DNA of 64,000 nt from UBA12481 sp012523435. Lineage in GTDB: Bacteria > Bacteroidota > Bacteroidia > Bacteroidales > UBA12481. Location: NCBI GenBank assembly GCA_028686135.1, contig JAQUCP010000010.1, positions 1 to 64,000 on the forward strand, written 5' to 3'. A program made the position numbers and the translations under genes. Of this stretch, positions 16,447-25,556 are shown one piece after another. Each line of letters begins with the position of its first letter. The stretch's first letter is position 1. The notes under the pieces were generated by a model. It was not told the origin of the DNA, did no database searches, and worked only from the letters and a program-made list of their open reading frames with translations.

Positions 16447-17595
16447 TTAGCCTCCCAACACCAATGATATCGTAATTCCAAGGTAATTACCCAGGGCGTA
16501 CCCAATAAGTCCAACGGTGATGCCCGAAATGATAATCTCTTTGTTCTTTAGGGCACCGGCAACTACGGGAACGAAAGGAGGAGAAAAGATCATTGCCGTG
16601 CTGGTAATGATCGTGGTATCGGCATCTATTTTGAGAATCCGGCTGAGCAGAATCTGGACCAACAGGCTTCCGAAAACTGCAATAAAAACGAAAAGCGCCA
16701 GGTTGGGTGTAATGTGGATCAGTTTGTCGATATCAGCCATGGAGGCAATAGCCATACTGAAGACCACAATCAGGTACATTCCAAGCTGAAATGATTTTTT
16801 GATTTTGTTGATAGCCGGGATCAAAGAGGCCCCTAGTCCTAATGTTGTGATTGTAAGGATGATGGCTATCATTTTAGATTTCTCGTTCACCAGGGACATC
16901 ACTCCGACGCCGATGCCCATGATGACGACTGCGATTCCCAAGGCAGCCATGGTGGAAAGGAAAGTCTTCCGTTTAAAGAACCCGTCAAATGAGTCAAACT
17001 CAGTATCTCCTACCAGGGTCAGCGCTTTGGGTTTCCTGTCGCTTTTCTTAAAGGGAGGCAAGAATCGGTTGAGGATTCTTTGTCCGACTGACAGGACGAT
17101 GAGCAGGTAGAGGGCTCCGCAAATCATGTCGTATGTTTGCGTCAGGATGAAGACATTATTATCTACTCCGAGAGCGGTTTTCAGGGCGAACATATTGGGC
17201 GTTCCACCGGTATAGACTCCGATCAGCATCCCAGCTATTTTATTGGAATCGGGCACTTGGTTCTGAAAGATCAGGAAGCCAATCGTAACTGCCACAATTA
17301 CACCCACAAAGGCTGTGATCATGGATAAAAAGGTTGTTTTGGCCAGTTTGGTCCATCCTCTGAAATCCATAGAAAACAGGAGTAGGGGGATTGCCAGGGG
17401 GACTGTCAAATCAGCGAGGGTGGATTGCACGCTCTCACTACCTTCGGGCAGCAGATGCAGGCTGCCGATTACCAATCCGATGCCGTAAGCCCAGAGGATT
17501 GCCCCGATTTTGTTCATCCATTTATAGCGGTTGCACAGAAAAACCAGCAAAGCCGAAGCCAGCAGGTAAAAGAGAATAAGAAGGGGAGTTTGCAT
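16447..17595 (-). CDS. DUF819 family integral membrane protein
   Basis: Multi-spanning inner-membrane protein of 382 residues with about ten hydrophobic segments. It includes GVYTGGTPNMFALKTALGV and, near the C-terminus, STAMIFSPPFVPVVAGAL, both typical of DUF819 (YjcL-like). The family has an unusual GGTPN re-entrant-type motif and is suspected of transport, but no substrate is established to my knowledge. Its position among peptidase and histidine-degradation genes could suggest amino-acid or peptide transport, but that is context only. Confidence 0.85.
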   Translation of the reverse strand: MQTPLLILFYLLASALLVFLCNRYKWMNKIGAILWAYGIGLVIGSLHLLPEGSESVQSTLADLTVPLAIPLLLFSMDFRGWTKLAKTTFLSMITAFVGVIVAVTIGFLIFQNQVPDSNKIAGMLIGVYTGGTPNMFALKTALGVDNNVFILTQTYDMICGALYLLIVLSVGQRILNRFLPPFKKSDRKPKALTLVGDTEFDSFDGFFKRKTFLSTMAALGIAVVIMGIGVGVMSLVNEKSKMIAIILTITTLGLGASLIPAINKIKKSFQLGMYLIVVFSMAIASMADIDKLIHITPNLALFVFIAVFGSLLVQILLSRILKIDADTTIITSTAMIFSPPFVPVVAGALKNKEIIISGITVGLIGYALGNYLGITISLVLGG

Positions 17596-17607
17596 AGTAG
17601 AAGTGTT

Positions 17608-18243
17608 TCAGCGCATATCATATACCTTAAACCCCGGGTAGTTGGCTGGGTCGTAAGAGAAGTTCTTTGACGGTATCGGGGCGCCGGTGGTCATTCTTGT
17701 GATCACGATTTCATACTGGTTACCATCAGTTGAATAGAAAGTCACCCGGTCGATCTGGTCTTTAGATTTTAGGACTGTCAACCGTATTTTGGTGTATGAC
17801 TCTTCTTTTTCTTCCGGAAACAGGTCTATGACAGCCTTATCGCCGGAGGAGGAGATCATTTGGTAACGGAAAGGTTTTTCATAGAGGCGGAAGATGGCTT
17901 GGGGGTTAAACAGCTCGTTTTCTGCTGGATCCAGCACCGTGGTTTCCTTAATTTCCGGATTAACGCTCCATAATGTTTCCCCATTGCAATAGGCGATGAT
18001 TCCCATGAGGCTTAACTGGTACTGTTCCCCACTCAATTGTAGGGTTCCTTCATACGTGTCCTTGATATTTTCTTGGGGATTGATCAGGGTGAAGGTAAAA
18101 TCGGCCTGGATGGATTCGTAGGATTGCAGCTTCTTGGAGGTTTTCTCCATCAATTGTTTGGCTTCTTCCTGATTTTGGGCGTTCAGGCTAGTTAGAGCTG
18201 CCAGAAGACTCAAGCTGGTAACTATTTTTCTGCTGATACTCAT
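17608..18243 (-). CDS. lolA: Outer-membrane lipoprotein carrier protein LolA
   Basis: Periplasmic chaperone that ferries lipoproteins to the outer membrane. It has 211 residues with a signal peptide ending in SLNA before QNQEEAKQLMEK. The beta-half-barrel pattern is visible (SIQADFTFTLINPQENI, GTLQLSGEQYQL, DRVTFYSTDGNQYEIVITRM). It lies 4 nt after ftsK, a pairing that is usual in this phylum. The many lipoproteins in this window are its likely clients. Confidence 0.9.
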   Translation of the reverse strand: MSISRKIVTSLSLLAALTSLNAQNQEEAKQLMEKTSKKLQSYESIQADFTFTLINPQENIKDTYEGTLQLSGEQYQLSLMGIIAYCNGETLWSVNPEIKETTVLDPAENELFNPQAIFRLYEKPFRYQMISSSGDKAVIDLFPEEKEESYTKIRLTVLKSKDQIDRVTFYSTDGNQYEIVITRMTTGAPIPSKNFSYDPANYPGFKVYDMR

Positions 18244-18247
18244 TTGA

Positions 18248-20611
18248 TCACTTTTGGTTAAGATACTTCTCTAAGCTGTACAGGTCCTGATAGTAAACCT
18301 GCCGCGGCTTGCTTCCATCGACTGGCCCGACAATACCGGCTGCTTCGAGCTGATCCATGATTCGTCCGGCCCGATTATACCCGATCGAAAATTTCCGTTG
18401 GATAGAGGAGGTGGAACCCTGCTGGGTTGTAACAACCAGTCGGGCGGCCTCTTCGAAGAGCTCATCCATTTTTTCGGAGCTGAAGTCAGCCATCTCTTCG
18501 TTGCCTTCTGTTCTAGGCTCTGGCAGATACCAGGCGGTTGGATAACCTTGTTGTTTACCGATAAAACCAGTTAGGCTCTCCACCTCTTCGGTGTCAATGT
18601 ATGCACATTGTACCCGAACCAGATCAGCTCCCATTGAGATGAGCATATCGCCCCGGCCAACCAGATGGTTAGCTCCGGGAGAATCCAGGATGGTTCTGGA
18701 GTCGATCATGGATGGAACACGGAAAGCAATCCTGGCAGGGAAGTTGGCTTTGATGGTTCCAGTGATGATATTGGTTGATGGCCGCTGGGTAGCAATGATG
18801 ATGTGAATGCCCACCGCTCGGGCCAGCTGGGCTATCCGGGTGAGTGGCAGTTCAATCTCTTTGCCTGCCGTCATGATCAGGTCGGCAAATTCATCAATGA
18901 CCAGCACGATGTAAGGCATAAACCGATGTCCTTTCTCGGGATTGAGGCGGCGCTTGACGAACTTATCGTTGTACTCCTTGATATTTCTGGTTTCAGCTTT
19001 TTTTAACAGATTATACCGGTCGTCCATTTCGGCGCTTAACGATTGAAGGACGTGAATGACATTCTGGGTGTCGTTAATTATAGGTTCCTCAACATCAGGC
19101 AGTTGTGCGAGGTAGTGCTTTTCAAGTTTTGAATAAAGGGTGAGCTCCACCTTTTTGGGGTCGATCATCACAAACTTGAGTTGTGACGGGTGTTTACGGT
19201 AGAGCAGGGAGGTGATGATGGCGTTGATCCCAACGGATTTTCCCTGACCGGTGGCTCCAGCCACCAATAGGTGCGGCATTTTGGCCAGATCGAAGGTGTA
19301 GGTTTCGTTGGAGATGGTTTTTCCAAGGGCGACTGGCAGTTCGAAGTCAGATTCCTGGAACTTCTTGGATGCCAGTACGGTTCTCATGGAGACAATTTCT
19401 GGCTTTCGGTTTGGAACCTCAATGCCGATAGTTCCTCTCCCGGGAATCGGTGCTATGATCCGGATGCCCAAGGCCGAGAGGCTCAAGGCAATATCGTCTT
19501 CTAGATTTTTGATCTTTGATATTCTGACACCCGGAGCAGGAATGATCTCATAGAGTGTGATCGTCGGTCCAATGGTTGCCTTGATCTTTTCAATTTTGAT
19601 CTTGTAGTTGGCTAGTGTCTCTACGATCTTGTTTTTATTGCCGACCAGCTCCTCATCGGATACCTTGGGATGCCCGATCGAATGGTCGCGAAGAAGGTCG
19701 AATCCGGGAAACTGGTAGGAAGAGAGGTCAAGGGTTGGATCGTAATCCTCCATCATCGGTGGGGTGAGTTTGGAGGAGCCATTATCGGCACTTTGACTGG
19801 TTTCAACGATGAGTTCTGGGCCTGTGCCAGTGGTTTGGGGAGTGATGAGGTCTGGTTCCGGATGGTCAGGATTGAAATCCACATGAATCAGATCACTTTG
19901 ATCCACCTGTTTTGACCATTCTTGTTCCCGGATTTGCTCAATGGCTGCATCATTAATTGTCGGCTTATCGGTTGAAAACCCAGTGTTTTCAGCATGTCTC
20001 TTGGTCTTTTCGATCTTTTTCCCAGATTTCAGGTTCAAAGCAGTAATCCGGAAAATGAGAATCACGAGTCCGATCCCAATGGCAATGAGTAAAGCCAGCG
20101 CCCCTGGTTCACCGATCAGTGCGGATAGCCAGGCGGAGATGGCGATACCATGTCCTCCTCCGTACTGAAAAGCCTCTGTCGGCATCAGAAAACCGAGGGT
20201 TACAGATGACCAGATCATGATGAGCAGTCCGTATTTCGTTACCCGTAGTAGCTTGAACAATTTGAGGCCGAGTAATGCCAGGCCGTAGACGAACAATAGA
20301 AAGACCAGAATCAGGGATGGAAGACCAAACCATTTGTAAATAAATAAGTTGCTGATAATTACGCCAGCTTTGCCTGCCCAGTTTTCTACACGTACTCCCG
20401 CATCGGCCAAGTTATCCAGCAAGCCACTGGTTAGCAGAACCTGATCGGCTTTCCAGGTGAACAGGTAGGAGATTAGGGACAATCCGGCGAAAAAGGCCAG
20501 AAATAGGAGGAGAATGCCCATAATCAGCTTTAGCCGACCATCGGATGGTTTGGATTTTTTAACAGATCCTTTCTTTTCACTTTTCTTTCCCGGGGACGAA
20601 TTCATTGTCAT
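18248..20611 (-). CDS. ftsK: DNA translocase FtsK
   Basis: Septal ATPase that pumps chromosome ends clear of the division site. It has 787 residues. The N-terminal region has four membrane helices (about 30-55, 85-110, 120-145 and 160-185), followed by a short Pro/Glu/Asp-rich linker (about 195-290). The RecA-like motor has Walker A GATGQGKSVGINA and Walker B YIVLVIDEFADL. The C-terminal gamma winged helix (about 715-787) reads QGSTSSIQRKFSIGYNRAGR, matching the domain that reads polar DNA sequences. It heads the minus-strand run ftsK-lolA-DUF819-pepP-hutI-ftcD. Confidence 0.95.
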   Translation of the reverse strand: MTMNSSPGKKSEKKGSVKKSKPSDGRLKLIMGILLLFLAFFAGLSLISYLFTWKADQVLLTSGLLDNLADAGVRVENWAGKAGVIISNLFIYKWFGLPSLILVFLLFVYGLALLGLKLFKLLRVTKYGLLIMIWSSVTLGFLMPTEAFQYGGGHGIAISAWLSALIGEPGALALLIAIGIGLVILIFRITALNLKSGKKIEKTKRHAENTGFSTDKPTINDAAIEQIREQEWSKQVDQSDLIHVDFNPDHPEPDLITPQTTGTGPELIVETSQSADNGSSKLTPPMMEDYDPTLDLSSYQFPGFDLLRDHSIGHPKVSDEELVGNKNKIVETLANYKIKIEKIKATIGPTITLYEIIPAPGVRISKIKNLEDDIALSLSALGIRIIAPIPGRGTIGIEVPNRKPEIVSMRTVLASKKFQESDFELPVALGKTISNETYTFDLAKMPHLLVAGATGQGKSVGINAIITSLLYRKHPSQLKFVMIDPKKVELTLYSKLEKHYLAQLPDVEEPIINDTQNVIHVLQSLSAEMDDRYNLLKKAETRNIKEYNDKFVKRRLNPEKGHRFMPYIVLVIDEFADLIMTAGKEIELPLTRIAQLARAVGIHIIIATQRPSTNIITGTIKANFPARIAFRVPSMIDSRTILDSPGANHLVGRGDMLISMGADLVRVQCAYIDTEEVESLTGFIGKQQGYPTAWYLPEPRTEGNEEMADFSSEKMDELFEEAARLVVTTQQGSTSSIQRKFSIGYNRAGRIMDQLEAAGIVGPVDGSKPRQVYYQDLYSLEKYLNQK

Positions 20612-20657
20612 GGCTCTTTATCTCCACCAGCATGGTTATTTGCCATGCCGATTCTGA

Positions 20658-20674
20658 CAAAAATAGCAAAATTA
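20658..20674 (-). promoter_or_regulatory. Tandem promoter -7 boxes upstream of ftsK
   Basis: The minus strand carries two perfect TAnnTTTG boxes in close succession, TAATTTTG (20674-20667) and TATTTTTG (20665-20658). The nearer one is 46 nt from the ftsK ATG. No clear -33 element was found. Confidence 0.5.
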
Positions 20675-20757
20675 TACGATCGGGCCTGGCTGGCTGATTC
20701 CGGAAAAGTGAGATTTAGATTCTACCGACATCACTGAGGGTATGCATGGTTTTTTTT

Positions 20758-20765
20758 TATTTTTG
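20758..20765 (+). promoter_or_regulatory. Promoter -7 box of the arcC-argF unit
   Basis: TATTTTTG, a perfect TAnnTTTG match, lies 18 nt before the ATG at 20784. It lies inside an alternative longer reading of the gene, which supports the shorter start. Confidence 0.5.
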
Positions 20766-20783
20766 AACCTTGAACCATTCTTA

Positions 20784-21761
20784 ATGAAGAAACTAGCTGT
20801 CGTTGCCTTAGGTGGTAACGCTTTACTCCGGGATAATCAAGCCGGAACGATTGAGGAGCAGGAGCAGAACACAACGGATACGTTGGAAAATCTGATTTTT
20901 CTGATCCGCGAGGGTTATGACTTAGTGATAACCCATGGTAATGGCCCTCAGGTAGGCAATATCCTGATGCGTAGTGATGCCGGCGAACAGCTCTATTCTA
21001 TTCCGCAGATGCCAATAGATATTTGCGTAGCTGACAGTCAAGGCGGAATCGGGTATATGATTGAGCGCATGATGCGTAATGTGTTGATACGTAACGGGAT
21101 ACAGAAGGAAATTGTGACTCTTGTTACGGCTGTAGTGGTTGATGAACATGATCCGGCTTTTGGAAACCCAACCAAGCGGGTTGGTAAAATTTATAGCCAG
21201 GAGCAGGCTGATGAGCTGGCTCGCTCAAAGGGTTGGGTATTCCGCGAAGAGACAAAAGGGACTCCCGGCTGGAGAAGGGTAGTTCCTTCGCCGAAACCTT
21301 TACGAATCATCAATGAAAATGTGGTAGAAACGCTCGCCCGACAGGGTGTGATAACCATTGCAGTGGGTGGTGGAGGGATCCCCGTCTATTTTGACGATGA
21401 GGGGAAAGTCAGAGCTGCTGAAGCTGTAATCGACAAAGATCTGGCCTCTGGATTGCTGGCTGGCCGGATTAGCGCCGATGAATTTTACATCTTAACGGAT
21501 GTTCCTTTTATTTATCAAAACTTCAGAAAACCAGATCAAAAGGTGCTGGAGTTTTTGGATTATGCAGATACCCAAAAGCTCTTGGAAAATGGAGAGTTTG
21601 GAGAGGGTACCATGGCTCCCAAGATCAAAGCCTGCCTGAGTTTTATTGAACAGGGAGGCGACAAAGCCGTTATTACCGAAGCCTTTAAGCTGGAGGACAA
21701 ATCTTACGGCTCGAAAATTACCCGATATTATGATCCGGCCGACTTAAATAAACAATCTTAA
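20784..21761 (+). CDS. arcC: Carbamate kinase
   Basis: Amino-acid-kinase-fold enzyme interconverting carbamoyl phosphate plus ADP with carbamate plus ATP. In catabolism it makes ATP. It has 325 residues from the ATG at 20784, normal length; an upstream start adds 14 non-conserved residues. Family motifs are VVALGGNALL at the N-terminus, VITHGNGPQVGNILMR, WRRVVPSPKP and ITIAVGGGGIPV. It lies 13 nt before an ornithine carbamoyltransferase gene, so the two form a unit that can turn citrulline into ornithine and ATP. No arginine deiminase gene is in the window. Confidence 0.93.
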   Translation: MKKLAVVALGGNALLRDNQAGTIEEQEQNTTDTLENLIFLIREGYDLVITHGNGPQVGNILMRSDAGEQLYSIPQMPIDICVADSQGGIGYMIERMMRNVLIRNGIQKEIVTLVTAVVVDEHDPAFGNPTKRVGKIYSQEQADELARSKGWVFREETKGTPGWRRVVPSPKPLRIINENVVETLARQGVITIAVGGGGIPVYFDDEGKVRAAEAVIDKDLASGLLAGRISADEFYILTDVPFIYQNFRKPDQKVLEFLDYADTQKLLENGEFGEGTMAPKIKACLSFIEQGGDKAVITEAFKLEDKSYGSKITRYYDPADLNKQS

Positions 21762-21774
21762 AATATCAATAAAC

Positions 21775-22776
21775 ATGGCTTACAATCTGAGAAACCGCAG
21801 TTTCCTGAAATTACTGGATTTTACTCCTCGTGAGATTAATTTTTTGCTCGACCTTTCGTTTACCCTGAAAGCAGCCAAGTATGGCGGCTTTGAGCAAAAG
21901 CGCCTGCTTGGCAAGAACATCGCCTTGATTTTCGAGAAATCATCCACCCGTACCCGTTGTTCTTTTGAAGTGGCTGCTTATGATCAGGGTGCTCATGTAA
22001 CCTACATCGGACCGTCAGGTTCACAGATTGGTCAGAAGGAGTCGATGAAAGATACCGCCCGCGTTCTTGGACGGATGTATGATGGTATTCAGTATCGGGG
22101 TTATGCCCAGAAGACAGTTGAGGAGCTGGCCCAATACTCAGGAGTGCCTGTCTGGAACGGACTCACCAACGAGTTCCATCCAACACAGGTTCTGGCTGAT
22201 TTTATGACCGTTCAGGAACACTATGGGGGCCCGCTAGATGAAGTTTCATTCTGCTACCTCGGCGATGCCCGGAATAATGTCGGAAACTCCCTCCTGGTGG
22301 GTGCTGCTAAAATGGGTATGGATTTCAGGGTGGCTGCTCCGAAGAGCCTTTTCCCAGATCCGGAACTGGTAAAAACATGCCAGGAAATCGCGGAACAAAC
22401 GGGAGCCAACCTCACCTTTACCGAAAACGTTGCTGAAGCTGTCAACGGATGCGACTTCCTCTATACTGATGTCTGGGTTTCAATGGGTGAACCCGATAGC
22501 GTCTGGGAGGAACGAATTCAGCTGCTCAAGCCCTATCAGATTAATGCACAGGTAATTGAACAGACAGAAAACCCAATGGTCAAATTTCTTCACTGTCTTC
22601 CGTCTTTCCATAACCGGGAAACCGTGGTGGGTGAAGAGATCTTCAAGAAATTCGGTCTGGATGGCTTGGAGGTGACGGAGGAGGTGTTCGAGTCAGAACA
22701 TTCGGTTGTATTCGATGAAGCTGAAAACAGGCTTCACACGATTAAGGCCGTGATGGTGGCTACCCTCGGCAGCTGA
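21775..22776 (+). CDS. argF: Ornithine carbamoyltransferase
   Basis: Transfers the carbamoyl group between carbamoyl phosphate and ornithine/citrulline. It has 333 residues. The carbamoyl-phosphate motif STRTR is at 57-61 (FEKSSTRTRCSFE), with HPTQ in NEFHPTQVLADF, the ornithine-side SMG in DVWVSMGEPD and HCLP in FLHCLPSFHNRE. It is the ordinary enzyme, not the N-acetyl- or N-succinylornithine variant found in several Bacteroidota, since it has the normal ornithine motif. Coupling with arcC points to a catabolic role, although an anabolic one cannot be excluded. It converges on the LysM gene after 5 bp. Confidence 0.92.
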   Translation: MAYNLRNRSFLKLLDFTPREINFLLDLSFTLKAAKYGGFEQKRLLGKNIALIFEKSSTRTRCSFEVAAYDQGAHVTYIGPSGSQIGQKESMKDTARVLGRMYDGIQYRGYAQKTVEELAQYSGVPVWNGLTNEFHPTQVLADFMTVQEHYGGPLDEVSFCYLGDARNNVGNSLLVGAAKMGMDFRVAAPKSLFPDPELVKTCQEIAEQTGANLTFTENVAEAVNGCDFLYTDVWVSMGEPDSVWEERIQLLKPYQINAQVIEQTENPMVKFLHCLPSFHNRETVVGEEIFKKFGLDGLEVTEEVFESEHSVVFDEAENRLHTIKAVMVATLGS

Positions 22777-22781
22777 CCCTG

Positions 22782-24530
22782 CTATCTTCCTGTGTGGATG
22801 TGGATTTGCTCTTTGAGCAATCCTTCCTTACTGTACCGAATGATCTGGATGGCGTCATTTCTGAAGCCAGAGCCGGGATGTTTTGCCTTAAAACTCATGG
22901 GTGTCTGAAAGGAATCAAACCCAAGGTATTCCTCCCAACAGGGCAGGGTGGCGTTAAAATTGCGCCCATAGTAAAAAAGAGCCCTAAGAAAGTACCAGGT
23001 AATATCAAATCCCTGAAAACTATAGGGTGTGGGTTCACTATTCCAGTTCATCCTGTATTTCTGACAAAAGGCCAGAACATCTGGCTTGGTATAATCAACA
23101 AAAGGGTGAAAAAAGTTGCTGTAAGTCGTTAATCCGATGTTAAACAGAGCATCGGTATCAATGGCGTCAAACTCCGTCCAGGTGGGCAACCCCATAACCG
23201 AAATAGTAAGCCGGTCGGTCAATTGATTAAGTTGATTGACTAATTCTGATACAAAAACCTCATCTTCAGATGGGATGAAAATAAGGTTGGGTCTGGTCCT
23301 GCTGAGCTCGTTGCTCAGCGTAACTTTTTTATTCTGCTGTGTTGTCAGACTCCGGGTGATCACATCAAAATTCAACAGCTTGATCTGGGGCGACTTGCTT
23401 GGTTCGTTCAATCGTAATTCCCGGGAAATTTGCCCGATCATTTGCCTTGTTTTATCATCCTGATCCTGAGCTGATTTGAGGATGATAATTTCGTGATCAA
23501 CATGCATCCCGATGAATTCCAGAAAGAGATTCAACTGTTGGTCATTGGTACTGTTAACCTGGTAGGCATAGGGATTATTTTCTAAAATTAATGGGAAACC
23601 GGAGAGGGGTGAAATCAGGGGAATCTGGCGGGATTGTGCAAATGGTGCAGCTACTTCCAGCTCTCGGGGATAAACAGGGCCAATTATCAGGTCCATATGA
23701 TCCAGTTTGCCATTTTGTAATAGTTGTCTCATACGATTCGGATCTTTTCCCGAATCAATGATTTCGACTTGGAGGGATAGCCCGCTTAAAAGCATCGAGT
23801 CAATAGCCAGATAAGCTCCTTCGAGAAACTCCAAAAACCGTACGTCTCCACTCTTAAGATCAAGAGGTTGACCATCGACAGTTGGCCGATCCAGATCCTC
23901 GATATGAAGTGGGAGAATGATGCCAATTTTATAGGTGTCATTCAAATGAGGATAAGGGTTTGCGAGGCAAGGTGATTCAATTTCCGTCACAACGACCGCA
24001 TCCTTTTCCACTACCTCCTCGTAGAGTGTATCAACCTGGATATCAGGTTGATACAGTGTGATCAAGTCTTTGGGAATTCGGATGGTGGTACCAGCTTTCA
24101 ATCCCCGCCGAAGATCAGGGTTGGCCGCTTTTATCTCATCAATGGTTATCCCATACTTTTTAGCAAGTGAGAAGAGTGTCTCTTTAGGTTCAACCTGGTG
24201 GTATTTAAAACGATCCTGTCCTTCCTTTTCCTCCGTTAACTGATCCTCCATGGTATCCGGTATTCTGATCACGAGGCCGATTGACAGTGGTTTGCCTTCC
24301 AGATTAGGATTGGCGGCAATGATTTCAGGTTCGCTGACACCATAGGCCTTGCTGATGGAGTAAAGGGTATGCCCCTGTTTAACTTCGTGTAGAAGATAGG
24401 GCTTCCCCTCCAGAATCATCTGGTTCGTAGATCGTTGCACCGGTGCTGTGATAAACTGCCCGATAACCTGCGTAGTTTCTGTGAACAGGAGAAAGATAAA
24501 GAAAACTCGTACTAACTGTTTGATATTCAT
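22782..24530 (-). CDS. LysM-PBP1 fusion: peptidoglycan-binding, periplasmic-binding-protein-like
   Basis: Secreted protein of 582 residues. The signal peptide ends near VIGQ. Two LysM repeats follow: about 46-92 (HEVKQGHTLYSISKAYGVSEPEII) and about 108-155 (HQVEPKETLFSLAKKYGITIDEIK). The rest (about 200-570) resembles a type I periplasmic-binding-protein fold (KIGIILPLHIEDLDRP, DLIIGPVYPRELEVAAPFAQ, ISVMGLPTWTEFDAI), as in LpoA- and LivJ-like proteins. The combination recalls factors that activate cell-wall synthases from the periplasm, but ligand and partner are unknown. It is the third gene of the phoH-purC unit. Confidence 0.8.
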   Translation of the reverse strand: MNIKQLVRVFFIFLLFTETTQVIGQFITAPVQRSTNQMILEGKPYLLHEVKQGHTLYSISKAYGVSEPEIIAANPNLEGKPLSIGLVIRIPDTMEDQLTEEKEGQDRFKYHQVEPKETLFSLAKKYGITIDEIKAANPDLRRGLKAGTTIRIPKDLITLYQPDIQVDTLYEEVVEKDAVVVTEIESPCLANPYPHLNDTYKIGIILPLHIEDLDRPTVDGQPLDLKSGDVRFLEFLEGAYLAIDSMLLSGLSLQVEIIDSGKDPNRMRQLLQNGKLDHMDLIIGPVYPRELEVAAPFAQSRQIPLISPLSGFPLILENNPYAYQVNSTNDQQLNLFLEFIGMHVDHEIIILKSAQDQDDKTRQMIGQISRELRLNEPSKSPQIKLLNFDVITRSLTTQQNKKVTLSNELSRTRPNLIFIPSEDEVFVSELVNQLNQLTDRLTISVMGLPTWTEFDAIDTDALFNIGLTTYSNFFHPFVDYTKPDVLAFCQKYRMNWNSEPTPYSFQGFDITWYFLRALFYYGRNFNATLPCWEEYLGFDSFQTPMSFKAKHPGSGFRNDAIQIIRYSKEGLLKEQIHIHTGR

Positions 24531-24559
24531 GCTTATCAGCTTAGGATGAGCAGATAAAA

Positions 24560-25510
24560 TTACAGACTTTTCAGAAAATCATGGATATTGTTCTGGATAC
24601 GGTTCTGGACATTTTTCCCCCCTTCCCGTTGGAATGGTTCACCCGTGATCTTTTCGTAAAGCTCGATATATCGTTCCGAAACCTGTTCTACAAAATCATC
24701 GGTCATTTCAGGAACGGTTTGGCCCTCTTTGCCCTGGAAATGGTTGTCGATCAACCATTGTCTGACAAACTCTTTGGATAACTGCTTTTGCTCTAGTCCT
24801 TTGTCGAAATTCTCCTGATAGGTGCCAGCATAAAAATAGCGGCTGGAGTCAGGGGTGTGGATCTCATCAATCAGAATAATACGGCCATTGGAGATACCAA
24901 ATTCATACTTTGTATCGACCAGAATCAAGCCCATTTCGTTAGCCATTTCGGTTCCCCGCTGGAACAATCGGTAGGTGTATTCCTCCACCTGAGCATAAAT
25001 TTCCTCGGTCACCAGGCCTGAGGAGATGATCTCTTCGCGGCTGATATCTTCGTCATGTCCGATCTGGGCTTTAGTGGTTGGAGTGATGATCGGGCGTTCG
25101 AATCGCTGGTTTTCTTTTAGTCCTTCTGGAAGGCTGATGCCGCATAGAGTGCGCTTGCCGGAGCGGTATTCGCGCCAGGCATGACCGGTGAGGTAACCCC
25201 GGATCACCATCTCGACCGGCAAGGGTTCGGCGCGGAGTCCGACTGTGACCATTGGATCGGGTGAAGCAATTTTCCAATTAGGAACGATGTCGGCGGTAGC
25301 ATCTAGGAATTTTGATGCTATCTGATTCAAAACCTGCCCTTTATACGGAATACCACGCGGGAGTACCACGTCAAATGCCGAAATCCGGTCGGTCACAATC
25401 ATTACCAAATACTGATTATCAATATTATACACATCCCGGACTTTCCCTTTGTAAACGTCTATTTGTCGAGGTAGGGTAAAGTTTGTACTGATGATGGCAT
25501 CGGTTAGCAT
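24560..25510 (-). CDS. purC: Phosphoribosylaminoimidazole-succinocarboxamide synthase (SAICAR synthase)
   Basis: Purine-pathway ligase joining aspartate to CAIR with ATP. It has 316 residues from the ATG at 25510. An earlier in-frame start (25594) overlaps the phoH end and adds 28 unlikely residues. The N-terminal ATP-binding loop is YKGKVRDVYNI. The substrate segment reads PLPVEMVIRGYLTGHAW, with KAQIGHDEDIS and DTKYEFGISNGRIILIDE further on. The length and C-terminal tail match the longer PurC form of Bacteroidota. It lies 46 bp after phoH. Confidence 0.95.
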   Translation of the reverse strand: MLTDAIISTNFTLPRQIDVYKGKVRDVYNIDNQYLVMIVTDRISAFDVVLPRGIPYKGQVLNQIASKFLDATADIVPNWKIASPDPMVTVGLRAEPLPVEMVIRGYLTGHAWREYRSGKRTLCGISLPEGLKENQRFERPIITPTTKAQIGHDEDISREEIISSGLVTEEIYAQVEEYTYRLFQRGTEMANEMGLILVDTKYEFGISNGRIILIDEIHTPDSSRYFYAGTYQENFDKGLEQKQLSKEFVRQWLIDNHFQGKEGQTVPEMTDDFVEQVSERYIELYEKITGEPFQREGGKNVQNRIQNNIHDFLKSL

Positions 25511-25556
25511 ATTGGTGATTTTTAGTTTATGAACGGCTGGATTGGTTAGGTTAGCT

